A stretch of 21,814 nucleotides of DNA from an uncultured Mycoplasmatota bacterium. GTDB taxonomy: Bacteria; Bacillota_I; Bacilli_A; RF39; UBA660. The position numbers were made by a program, and so were the translations under genes. Numbering within the stretch: position 1 is the stretch's first letter; the number at the start of each line of letters is the position of its first letter. A model generated the notes under the pieces. That model searched no databases, had not been told where the DNA came from, and saw only the letters and a list, made by a program, of their open reading frames with translations. The DNA lies in contig CAMMYS010000027.1 in the NCBI GenBank assembly GCA_946528555.1, forward strand, positions 1-21,814, read 5' to 3'. Shown piece by piece: positions 15,661 through 21,814 of this stretch.

Positions 15661-15929
15661 TCATAACAAAGTTGTATATTATATACCTTATTATATATAG
15701 AAATATGTAATACATTTTTATATTTATAAATAAAGAATATATATTTAAAAATTATTTAAAATTTTATTTATAAATATTTCATAATTTAATTATTAAAAAT
15801 ATTTATTATTAGAAAGAGTAGTATTAAAAAACAAAATAAAAACCTATATAATTTATATATAGATTTATATTTTATAATATAGAAGTTAACATAACATATA
15901 TTATCGGAAGTACATCCTAGATCAATAAA
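15661..15929. other. Geneless, extremely A+T-rich tract
   Basis: Between the repeats and the end of the HTH gene the sequence is almost wholly A and T, with long TATATA and TTTAAA runs. No ORF with a ribosome-binding site was found on either strand. No clear terminator for the HTH gene was found here either. It could be an easily melted region, a long 3' UTR or non-functional spacer. Confidence 0.6.
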
Positions 15930-16697
15930 TTAAACTTTTCTAGATTGTATTTCAGCCATTTTATTTAATACTTCTGAAGCATTATCTTTATTTATTTCAG
16001 TATATCCTAATTCTTTTAATGCTTGTATTTTAAATGTATTTAATTGTTGTGTTCTTGATAATTTTTCTTCTTTATCATTTTCAATTTCTTGTTCAAATCT
16101 ACTATGAGATTCAACTAATTTAGATTTAGAAGCTCCACCATTGTTATATAAATTAAATGCTGTGAATACTATACTTTCTAATATGAATTGTTTTGTTTCA
16201 TTAAACTTGAATTCATTTGGATTAGTAAATCCACACTTCTTAGATAAATATGCAAATAAATATTTAATTTCTTGTACATTATCTAGTGATTGTAATACAT
16301 GATATAGATATAAGAAAATCCAATATGTTTCTTTTGTTTTTTCTTCAGTAAATTTTTCTTTAATTAAGAAAACTATATCATTTAATAATTCTTGTTCTTC
16401 TTTAGTAAGATTCTTATAATTGAATGCTTGACTATTCATATCTCTAACATTTTGATTAAGTCTTGCTTCAACATTTTCTAAATACTCACTATTAATTTTA
16501 ATATTTTTAATAGCTTCATCACTATCATCTTCAATATCTAATAATTTTAATAATAAAATTCTTTTTTCTTGAGGCCATTTACTTAAAGAATCAAACTCTA
16601 GATAATTATATATCATTTGTCTAGAAACTCCTAAATATTTGGCTAATTTTACTTTTGATATTCCTATTTCACTTAATAAGTTATTTAATTCTTTCAT
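15930..16697 (-). CDS. HTH DNA-binding protein with large uncharacterised C-terminal domain, 255 aa
   Basis: Residues 13-33 (ISKVKLAKYLGVSRQMIYNYL) form a clear helix-turn-helix of the XRE/lambda-repressor type, followed by WPQEKRILLLKLLDI. The remaining 200 residues are helical, with a YWIFLYLYHVLQSL segment (about 125-138), an NGGASKSK loop (about 185-192) and a charged end. This part resembles no sensor domain I know. The SD AGGAGAG precedes the ATG. Its promoter has a consensus TTGACA and an inverted repeat over the -10, suggesting autoregulation. It has no operon partners: mnmA's terminator lies upstream and a geneless gap downstream. Candidate ligand and targets are unknown; the repeats at 15498-15658 are a nearby possible target, but this is a guess. 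Confidence 0.8.
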   Translation of the reverse strand: MKELNNLLSEIGISKVKLAKYLGVSRQMIYNYLEFDSLSKWPQEKRILLLKLLDIEDDSDEAIKNIKINSEYLENVEARLNQNVRDMNSQAFNYKNLTKEEQELLNDIVFLIKEKFTEEKTKETYWIFLYLYHVLQSLDNVQEIKYLFAYLSKKCGFTNPNEFKFNETKQFILESIVFTAFNLYNNGGASKSKLVESHSRFEQEIENDKEEKLSRTQQLNTFKIQALKELGYTEINKDNASEVLNKMAEIQSRKV

Positions 16698-16728
16698 ACC
16701 CTACTCTCCTTAATGTTTTATCTTTCTT

Positions 16729-16745
16729 GTACAATATAATTGTAT
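16729..16745 (-). promoter_or_regulatory. Operator-like inverted repeat over the HTH gene's -10
   Basis: GTACAAT (16729-16735), ATA, ATTGTAT (16739-16745): arms match at 6 of 7 positions. It overlaps the -10 and start region of the HTH gene promoter, a typical site for autorepression. Confidence 0.5.
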
Positions 16746-16768
16746 AGCATTTTACATATTCTTGTCAA
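16739..16768 (-). promoter_or_regulatory. Promoter of the HTH gene
   Basis: On the minus strand TTGACA (16763-16768) with -10 TACAAT (16739-16744, 18-bp spacer), or TATACA with TG (16741-16746, 16 bp). The -35 abuts the T run of the mnmA terminator. Confidence 0.7.
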
Positions 16769-16770
16769 TA

Positions 16771-16805
16771 AAAAAAGAGATTTATTTTAAATACCAAATC
16801 TCTTT
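16771..16805 (-). terminator. mnmA terminator
   Basis: AAAGAGATTT (minus strand, complement of 16796-16805) pairs with AAATCTCTTT (complement of 16774-16783), then T's. The stop codon at 16782-16784 overlaps the 3' arm. Confidence 0.85.
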
Positions 16806-17876
16806 ATTATCATTAAATACTTGTTTGATGATTCCTCCACCAATTACTTGCTCTCCTAAGTAAATAACGCACGCTTGGCCTGGAGTTACTGCTTTAGCAG
16901 AGTCATATGATACTTTAATATGCTTATCATCAATATATTCGATTGTTACTGGAACATCTTCACTTCTATATCTAAATTTAGCTGTTGCAAAGGTTGGATG
17001 TTTACTTGATATGTAATTCATATCCTCAATTAAAGCACCATTTGATAATAAATATTTTGAATCATCTCCATAAGCAACATATAATATATTCTTTTTAGAA
17101 TCTTTACCGCAAACATAATGTCTTTTATCATCACCAGATAATCCTACATTTCTTCTTTGACCAATAGTGTAGTTCATTAATCCATTATGTTCCCCTACTT
17201 TGTTACCTGTTTCTACATCAATTATGTCACCTTTTTTACCTTTTAAATAGTTAGATACAAATTCTTGATAATGTCTTTCTCCTATAAAGCAAATGCCTGT
17301 AGAATCTTTCTTTTTAGCAACTGGAATACCTGCTTCCTCAGCAATTTGTCTAACTTCAGGTTTAGTTAAATCTCCTATAGGAAACATTACATCTTTTAAC
17401 TGTTCAACGCTAACTTGAGATAAGAAATATGTTTGATCTTTATTTTGATCTTTTGCTCTCAATAATCTATTTCCTTCAATTCTAGCATAGTGACCTGTTG
17501 CTATCTTATCAGCACCTAATTTAAAGGCCTCTTTTTTGAATTTATCAAACTTAATATATTTATTACACATAATATCAGGATTTGGTGTTCTACCCTTCTC
17601 TAATTCAGTTAGGAAGTATTTAAATACATCATCCCAATATTCTTTAATAAAATCAACTCTATATAAAGCAATACCTAATTCATCGCATACTGCTTTAGCA
17701 TCAGCAAAGTCTTGTTCTTGAGGACAAATACCATCAGTAATACCTTCTGGATCATTATTTATATTAGAATCCCAATTCTTCATAAATAATCCAGCAACTT
17801 CATATCCTTGTTTTTTTAATAGATATGCTGCTACTGCTGAATCAACTCCACCACTCATACCAACAATTACTTTCAT
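16782..17876 (-). CDS. mnmA: tRNA-specific 2-thiouridylase MnmA
   Basis: It thiolates U34 of tRNA Lys/Glu/Gln using ATP and a sulfur relay. PP-loop SGGVDSA is at residues 8-14. The two catalytic cysteines are C104 (NPDIMCNKYIKF) and C196 (DSTGICFIGER), with GHYARIE (128-134) and KDQTYFLSQ (146-154) between, followed by the C-terminal beta-barrel with YTIGQRR. Length (364) is typical. The start is the ATG at 17876 after GGGTGA. An in-frame ATG at 17903 directly abuts a TATAAT (17904-17909), so it would precede the transcript's start and is rejected. No cysteine desulfurase gene lies next to it, unlike the B. subtilis iscS-mnmA arrangement. Confidence 0.96.
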   Translation of the reverse strand: MKVIVGMSGGVDSAVAAYLLKKQGYEVAGLFMKNWDSNINNDPEGITDGICPQEQDFADAKAVCDELGIALYRVDFIKEYWDDVFKYFLTELEKGRTPNPDIMCNKYIKFDKFKKEAFKLGADKIATGHYARIEGNRLLRAKDQNKDQTYFLSQVSVEQLKDVMFPIGDLTKPEVRQIAEEAGIPVAKKKDSTGICFIGERHYQEFVSNYLKGKKGDIIDVETGNKVGEHNGLMNYTIGQRRNVGLSGDDKRHYVCGKDSKKNILYVAYGDDSKYLLSNGALIEDMNYISSKHPTFATAKFRYRSEDVPVTIEYIDDKHIKVSYDSAKAVTPGQACVIYLGEQVIGGGIIKQVFNDNKEIWYLK

Positions 17877-17903
17877 AATTTCACCCATTTCTTTTTCAAA
17901 CAT

Positions 17904-17909
17904 ATTATA
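17904..17909 (-). promoter_or_regulatory. mnmA -10 box that fixes the start codon
   Basis: Minus-strand TATAAT directly upstream of an in-frame ATG (17901-17903). Transcription would begin about 7 nt further on, leaving the ATG at 17876 with its GGGTGA as the start. The -35 region is weak. Confidence 0.6.
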
Positions 17910-17953
17910 CTACATTTTTTAATTTAATTCTTTATTTTTATTATTAATTATAT

Positions 17954-17959
17954 TATAAT
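17954..17959 (+). promoter_or_regulatory. -10 box for the 36-aa gene
   Basis: TATAAT about 10 bp before the AGAGG ribosome-binding site of the small gene; TTTATT at 17931-17936 is a weak -35 with 17-bp spacing. Divergent from mnmA. Confidence 0.5.
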
Positions 17960-17979
17960 TTATTTAAGAGGTTAAAAAT

Positions 17980-18090
17980 ATGGCAAAAAAGACAAAAGGA
18001 AGAGATATTTTTAAGAAAATTGTTGCATGGATATTATTAATAGCAATGATATTAAGTATATTTGCAATGGCTTTCTCAGCATTAGCTTAA
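17980..18090 (+). CDS. DUF4044-like small membrane protein, 36 aa
   Basis: A basic start (MAKKTKGRDIFKKI) leads into one hydrophobic helix (about 15-36: VAWILLIAMILSIFAMAFSALA) and stops. This matches the pattern of the very short DUF4044 proteins of Firmicutes (basic, then V-x-W-hydrophobic with a Met-rich helix); the assignment is by pattern only. Probably a single-pass inner-membrane peptide with the N-terminus inside. Expression as an independent unit is well supported by TATAAT, an AGAGG SD 9 nt upstream and a strong terminator 10 bp downstream. Confidence 0.75.
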   Translation: MAKKTKGRDIFKKIVAWILLIAMILSIFAMAFSALA

Positions 18091-18096
18091 TAAAAT

Positions 18097-18127
18097 AAAA
18101 AGAATTGATTAAATCAATTCTTTTTTT
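18097..18127. terminator. Bidirectional terminator
   Basis: AAAAGAATTGAT (18098-18109), loop TAA, ATCAATTCTTTT (18113-18124), T's to 18127 and A/T-rich complement on the other strand. It ends the 36-aa gene and can also end the leftward NlpC/P60 operon. Confidence 0.88.
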
Positions 18128-18207
18128 ATTCATATTCTTTAAATCTTCGAACAACATCATCATAATTTACTACATCTATTGATAAATTATTTTTAATTTA
18201 AACCGTC

Positions 18208-19371
18208 CTATTGATCTTCATAATCATTATATCTCTTAAATACTGACCATCCTCTATTTCCATAGTGTACGCCAACTCCGTTAACGCCACCACCTACTTC
18301 TATCCATACTTCTCTACCTTTTGGATCTTTTCCTAAATAAAGACCGATGTGGTTAGAATTTCCACCAGAAGTAGATGAATTAGCTAGTGCTATATCACCT
18401 GGCATTAATTGACTTCTATTAATATTTGTATAATATTTACTTCCAATATATGTACCTGTATATGCTCCTGCATCTCTTTCAGTACCAGCAATTTTTTGAC
18501 CTGCTTTCATTAAGCAGTAAGTAACAAATGATGAGCAATCCATTTGAGTTGGCCATCCATTCTTTTTACCATGTCTATTTGATTGACTATAAGTAATTCC
18601 TCTATCAAGTAATTCTAATGCTGCTTGAATTGCTATATATCTTTGCTCTTCCATACCTTCAGGCCAATTTTCCATAATCATCTCTAGTACTGCTCTAGCA
18701 TTTTTACTCATATTAGTTGTATCTATATTGTATCCAAATATACTTAATTTAGGATCAAAATTATATAATGATGCTTCATTTTTCTTGAATTTTTCCATTT
18801 CAGTAGGAGTAAATGTACTTTCATGAATACCAATTATTGCACGTGAAATGTTTTCAATATCAGATGTAACACTTTCAAAACCTGCAAATAATGATGCATC
18901 TGTTCCTGCTAAACCTTCTAATAATTCTTTATAGTGATAAAGTTCCATATATATATCAACCCAATAATTTATTAAAGCTGTATAATCTGTTTTATTATCT
19001 ACTTTAGCACTTTCTGCTTTTAAATATCTTAGGTATCCTGCTATTTGTTTTAATCTAAGTCTATATTCATCTAATTTAGAATCATCTAATAATGAATAGC
19101 CTTCCATATAATTAAGCATTGAATTATTGGCATTTTTAGCAATACTTTCATAGTTTTCACATATTTGTCCTAATGTTTTATAAACGTTAACATATAGGCT
19201 TAATTTTACCCTTACAGCATCATATCCTCCACCTTTTAAATGTTCTTTAGATTCAGATATAAATGCATCTAAAACACTTACTACAGATTTAGAAGAATTA
19301 ATAATTGCAGTAAGGTTTGCCATATTATCTGAGTTTGCAGCAGCAACATCAGCTGATAAAACTTTTGCCAT
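18208..19371 (-). CDS. NlpC/P60-type peptidoglycan hydrolase with LXG/WXG-like helical N-domain, 387 aa
   Basis: The C-terminal 150 residues are an NlpC/P60 cysteine peptidase that would cut peptidoglycan stem peptides: MDCSSFVTYCLMKAG with nucleophile C279, MPGDIALANSS (about 323-333), NSNHIGLYLG with H341, and WIEVGGG. The N-terminal 200 residues are wholly helical: a hairpin-like AANSDNMANLTAIINSSKSVVSVLDAFISES, then LKGGGYDAVRVKLSLYVNVYKTL (45-67), a pattern recalling LXG/WXG100 type VII secretion domains. There is no Sec signal peptide or membrane span, which is odd for a wall hydrolase. The ATG overlaps the stop of the upstream gene (TAATG), so translation is coupled. Likely exported with, or docked to, the upstream protein; the route is inferred. 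Confidence 0.85.
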   Translation of the reverse strand: MAKVLSADVAAANSDNMANLTAIINSSKSVVSVLDAFISESKEHLKGGGYDAVRVKLSLYVNVYKTLGQICENYESIAKNANNSMLNYMEGYSLLDDSKLDEYRLRLKQIAGYLRYLKAESAKVDNKTDYTALINYWVDIYMELYHYKELLEGLAGTDASLFAGFESVTSDIENISRAIIGIHESTFTPTEMEKFKKNEASLYNFDPKLSIFGYNIDTTNMSKNARAVLEMIMENWPEGMEEQRYIAIQAALELLDRGITYSQSNRHGKKNGWPTQMDCSSFVTYCLMKAGQKIAGTERDAGAYTGTYIGSKYYTNINRSQLMPGDIALANSSTSGGNSNHIGLYLGKDPKGREVWIEVGGGVNGVGVHYGNRGWSVFKRYNDYEDQ

Positions 19372-20477
19372 TATTCATCCTCCCCTTCTTCATATCCATA
19401 GTCTTCGTATTCTTTATCTTCTTGTTTCTTTTTATAATAGCCATATCCAGCAGCAGCTCCTCCAGCAAGACCAAGACCTGTAATAACACCTGCTACTACT
19501 TTACCAGTATTACTCTTCTTAGGTGTTTCTTCTGGAATAACATTTTCATCTAAATCGATAGTAACTGGCTCATCAATAGTAATTTCTGGTTCTACCTCTG
19601 GTTCAACATATGGTTCATCTATAATAATAGGTTCATCACTAACTACTTCAGTTGGTAATTCTTGATTTGGGTCTACTATTGGTGTCTCAGTTGGTTTAGT
19701 TTCTGTATTTGGATTTTTTGGTTTTTTATTTTTACCACCAGTAGGTTTCTTATTAGTTCCTCCTGTTGGTTTATCTTCTTTTCCAGGGGCTTCTGTCTTA
19801 GGTTCAACTGGAGCACTAGTAGTTGGTTCAGTTTTAACTTCACTTGCTACTTCAGATGGAACTTCAGTAGTTACTTCAGAAACAGGCTCAGTTTGTTCTT
19901 CTGGATCAGTCTCAGAAGTTGGTTCTGACATAGGTTCAGTCTTTCCTTCTGTTCTTCCTTCAGTTTTTGGCTCTGTTGCAACTGGAGTTGGTGTTGGATT
20001 GCCACCTCCGCCTCCGCCGCCATTTCCGCCGGAGCCGTTGCCACCACCATCGTCATCATCTTCGCCACCTTTTTTCTTACCAAATTGATCATTATATCCT
20101 TCTACTATTGGAACTTCTTTTTCAAGAAGATGATCTAGTGATGTAGCAGCATATTGTGATAAATCTGCTATTGTTACCTTAGCTGAAGCAACTTGAAAAC
20201 CAAGATCAATACTTTGACCTTCTAAGAAATTATCCATTGTAGTAAATCCTTCTCCAACACTTCTAATATCAGCTAAATCTTTATCTAATTTTTTATATAA
20301 CTCTTCAGCAGCTTTTAATAATTGTTCAATTAATTTAGGTTCTCCTTTAGGTACATTAGTTGTACTACTATAACTTGCATTTGTTAAACTTAAATTATTT
20401 AAACCACTATCATTTGCTGTTTTAATAGAATCTAATCCTGTATTTAAATAATTACTATCATGTAAAGTTTCTCCCAT
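19371..20477 (-). CDS. Stalked protein with helical head and C-terminal membrane span, 368 aa
   Basis: Not a known family to me. Residues 1-130 are helical, with no signal peptide. Then come GKKKGGEDDDDGGG and a nearly pure Gly linker (144-159), a long Pro/Thr/Glu/Ser stretch (160-320: repeated TEP, SEP, SEV and EPE units, with a K/G/N-rich part at 234-260), a single hydrophobic segment (325-348, rich in Gly/Ala/Val) flanked by KKK, and an acidic Tyr/Glu tail (352-368). KKK after the span predicts the tail inside and the head outside, reached through a wall-spanning stalk. There is no LPxTG. The SD is AGGAGGA. It is cotranslated with the NlpC/P60 hydrolase gene (TAATG). The head resembles WXG100-type helical domains only in general character. 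Confidence 0.8.
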   Translation of the reverse strand: MGETLHDSNYLNTGLDSIKTANDSGLNNLSLTNASYSSTTNVPKGEPKLIEQLLKAAEELYKKLDKDLADIRSVGEGFTTMDNFLEGQSIDLGFQVASAKVTIADLSQYAATSLDHLLEKEVPIVEGYNDQFGKKKGGEDDDDGGGNGSGGNGGGGGGGNPTPTPVATEPKTEGRTEGKTEPMSEPTSETDPEEQTEPVSEVTTEVPSEVASEVKTEPTTSAPVEPKTEAPGKEDKPTGGTNKKPTGGKNKKPKNPNTETKPTETPIVDPNQELPTEVVSDEPIIIDEPYVEPEVEPEITIDEPVTIDLDENVIPEETPKKSNTGKVVAGVITGLGLAGGAAAGYGYYKKKQEDKEYEDYGYEEGEDE

Positions 20478-20498
20478 ATGTCCTCCTATTATAAAAAT

Positions 20499-20507
20499 AT
20501 TATATCA
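20499..20507 (-). promoter_or_regulatory. Extended -10 promoter of the stalk/hydrolase operon
   Basis: Minus-strand TGATATAAT (TATAAT 20499-20504, TG 20506-20507), the same nonamer as at the 6S RNA and LCP promoters, about 13 bp before AGGAGGA. No strong -35. Confidence 0.65.
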
Positions 20508-20530
20508 TAAAAAAATTAATAAAAAAAATA

Positions 20531-21331
20531 TTATTTATTACTATTATATTTTTTCATTAATTTTAATCCTCTTTCATAACCAAGTTTATAAAAATCATCA
20601 ATATTCATATCTAAATATTGATTTCTATAACATAATTCCATAGTGAAATATTCATTATAATTTGCTTTTCTTAAACCATTTAATACATAATCAAAATTAA
20701 CAGTACCATCACCTGGTATTAAATGTTCATCACTTTCACCATGATTATCATGTATATGAATGCACATTATTTTATCTTTAAAATGTTCAAAATCAAAACC
20801 ATCTTTAAAATGGCAATGATCATGCCCGCAATCAAAACAAACACCTACATTATCTAAATCAATATTGTCAATTAAATATTCTAAATATCCTTGCATTTTA
20901 GTATTTTCAAAAGCAAGCTTAATTCCAAGTTCATTGGCATGTTCACATATTTTTTTGAATCTTTCTAATCCTATTTTATTAGGTTCGGGAGCATCTAATC
21001 CTACACAAGCATGCATCATTACTAAATCAATACCTAATCTTTTCATATCATCTAGATTTTTTAGATATTTTTGTAATAATCTCTCACCATTTTCATTATC
21101 AAGCCATATATCATTCATTCTTCTATATCCAAGATGAGTAAATATAACATTTAACCCTTTTTGTCTTGAATATAAGATTTGTTCTTCTTGAGGTACTTCA
21201 AACTTTTTATAATCGTCATCATACCATTGAATAAATACATTTTTAAATCCAGAAGAAGCAATTGCATCTATTGTTTCATATGGTGTTACTGCTTGATTAT
21301 CATTGCTTATAACAACTGCTAAATCTTTCAT
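20531..21331 (-). CDS. Sugar phosphate isomerase/epimerase-like TIM barrel (AP endonuclease 2 superfamily)
   Basis: A 266-residue xylose-isomerase-like barrel. Probable metal ligands are E142 (LAFENT), D167 and H170 (CFDCGHDH), an HIHDNHG segment (192-198) and E232 (TMELCY). The sequence HLIPGDGTVNF (203-213) is typical of this superfamily's sugar epimerases and inosose-like dehydratases. The substrate cannot be read from the sequence. Cytosolic, with no signal. The SD AAGGAA overlaps the last codons of the upstream gene, 3 bp away, so they form an operon. No terminator separates it from the stalk/hydrolase operon, so read-through is possible. Confidence 0.88.
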   Translation of the reverse strand: MKDLAVVISNDNQAVTPYETIDAIASSGFKNVFIQWYDDDYKKFEVPQEEQILYSRQKGLNVIFTHLGYRRMNDIWLDNENGERLLQKYLKNLDDMKRLGIDLVMMHACVGLDAPEPNKIGLERFKKICEHANELGIKLAFENTKMQGYLEYLIDNIDLDNVGVCFDCGHDHCHFKDGFDFEHFKDKIMCIHIHDNHGESDEHLIPGDGTVNFDYVLNGLRKANYNEYFTMELCYRNQYLDMNIDDFYKLGYERGLKLMKKYNSNK

Positions 21332-21334
21332 AAA

Positions 21335-21814
21335 TTATTCCTTTCCATATAATACTTTATATATGTTTGATGAATCATTATCACCTTTTAAATAACTAAT
21401 TAAATTATTAACATTAGTATTATTGAATTTATTTTTATTATTATATGATTTTAATTCTTCAAAGAATTTAATTAAATCATATTTATTATATTCATTTATT
21501 AATTCTTCTTTATCTTGATTACTAATATGTTTTAATGAATCATCTATTATTCTATAATATACCTCTTTATTATTATATTTTTCACTATAAATAAGCATAT
21601 CGCTATATAAATTACATATATCTTTCTTATTACCTGTATCAATATTGTATTCAAGTAAAAGAACTGGATATTTTAATAAAACTGATTTGTTTTTTCTAAT
21701 AAATCGAGATGCTTCATCATTAATAAATTTATTATTATAATTAAAATCATTATGTAATATAAATGATTTAGTTAAAGATAATATATAATTTGAAAAATAT
21801 ATTTTATTTGTTAT
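21335..21814 (-). CDS. Hypothetical protein, 5'-truncated by the window edge
   Basis: The frame is open from the stop (21335-21337) to the right edge, giving at least 159 residues. The ATG at 21598 is internal: the 72 codons before it are open and of the same composition (ITNKIYFSNYILSL... through VLLKYPVLLLEYNIDTG). The visible part is Asn/Lys/Tyr-rich and helical, with one hydrophobic stretch (KSVLLKYPVLLLEY). No family is recognised and no membrane span is certain. It precedes the epimerase-like gene by 3 bp and is probably in the same operon. Confidence 0.7.
   Translation of the reverse strand: MTNKIYFSNYILSLTKSFILHNDFNYNNKFINDEASRFIRKNKSVLLKYPVLLLEYNIDTGNKKDICNLYSDMLIYSEKYNNKEVYYRIIDDSLKHISNQDKEELINEYNKYDLIKFFEELKSYNNKNKFNNTNVNNLISYLKGDNDSSNIYKVLYGKE

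Larger units (their letters stand above)
15439..15671 (-). ncRNA. Candidate small RNA carrying three repeats
   Basis: Inferred only. A minus-strand TATAAT (15678-15683) lies just before the repeats and a terminator lies just after them, which would give an RNA of about 230 nt. There is no good -35 and the area is so A+T-rich that a TATAAT can arise by chance. The alternative is a long 3' UTR of the 15930 gene. Confidence 0.25.

Noticed and set aside
15490..15930. Replication origin with DnaA boxes and an A+T-rich melting region
   Set aside because: TTATCCATA and TTATCCATC resemble but do not match the DnaA box, and no dnaA, dnaN or rep gene is nearby. The A+T richness is only a little above the genome's norm for gaps.
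17877..17903. A nine-residue N-terminal extension of MnmA
   Set aside because: Its ATG directly follows the TATAAT promoter box, so it would not be in the mRNA; the family starts at MKVIVGMSGGVDSA.
19871..20092. A second minus-strand ORF inside the stalk gene, and several plus-strand ORFs opposite genes
   Set aside because: Shadow frames of repetitive or A+T-rich coding sequence, without ribosome-binding sites or recognisable domains.
1..21814. Mycoplasma-type code (TGA = Trp)
   Set aside because: deoB ends in TGA at the expected place, and tryptophans are encoded by TGG.
20478..21814. A sortase-anchored surface protein operon (LPxTG) next to the stalk gene
   Set aside because: The stalk protein has no LPxTG-like motif, and its hydrophobic segment is followed by a 17-residue acidic tail rather than a short basic end.

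Overview
The window is chromosomal DNA of a strongly A+T-rich, low-GC Gram-positive bacterium. The standard code is used: TGA ends deoB, and tryptophans are TGG. Gene order (6S RNA-tcdA, rarA nearby, xerD-deoB, mnmA), Shine-Dalgarno starts, LCP and NlpC/P60 wall proteins and Firmicutes-type families point to Bacilli or a close relative, perhaps an uncultivated RF39- or Erysipelotrichia-like gut lineage. The taxon is an inference from gene content. No tRNA, rRNA, prophage or insertion sequence was seen.

Left part (1-7500): the 3' end of an M13 zinc metallopeptidase; two unknown proteins; a small membrane protein coupled to a membrane-anchored metallophosphoesterase; a probable 6S RNA directly upstream of tcdA (t6A cyclisation); a membrane-anchored thioredoxin-WG-repeat fusion; rarA on the opposite strand; and an unknown single-span protein.

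Middle (7500-12300): a tight rightward operon xerD-deoB-rlmD-YdcF-like protein-two unknown membrane proteins, closed by a bidirectional terminator. Opposing it is a long LCP-family wall-polymer transferase with a PASTA-like tail.

Right part (14500-21814): a flavodoxin and an InlB-type B-repeat protein; a geneless, very A+T-rich gap of about 490 bp holding three 62-63-bp spaced repeats and a leftward terminator; an HTH regulator with an operator-like palindrome on its promoter; mnmA; a 36-residue DUF4044-like membrane peptide; a translationally coupled pair (a stalked protein with a C-terminal membrane span and an NlpC/P60 hydrolase with an LXG-like helical N-domain), neither with a Sec signal; a sugar-isomerase-like TIM barrel; and a gene running off the right edge.

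Two global themes stand out. Promoters are repeatedly built into or against terminators, several with extended -10 boxes (TGNTATAAT). The window is also rich in envelope genes: LCP, NlpC/P60, the stalked protein, thioredoxin-WG and the metallophosphoesterase. The best candidates for something undescribed are the hydrolase/stalk pair and the repeat-bearing gap at 15437-15929.
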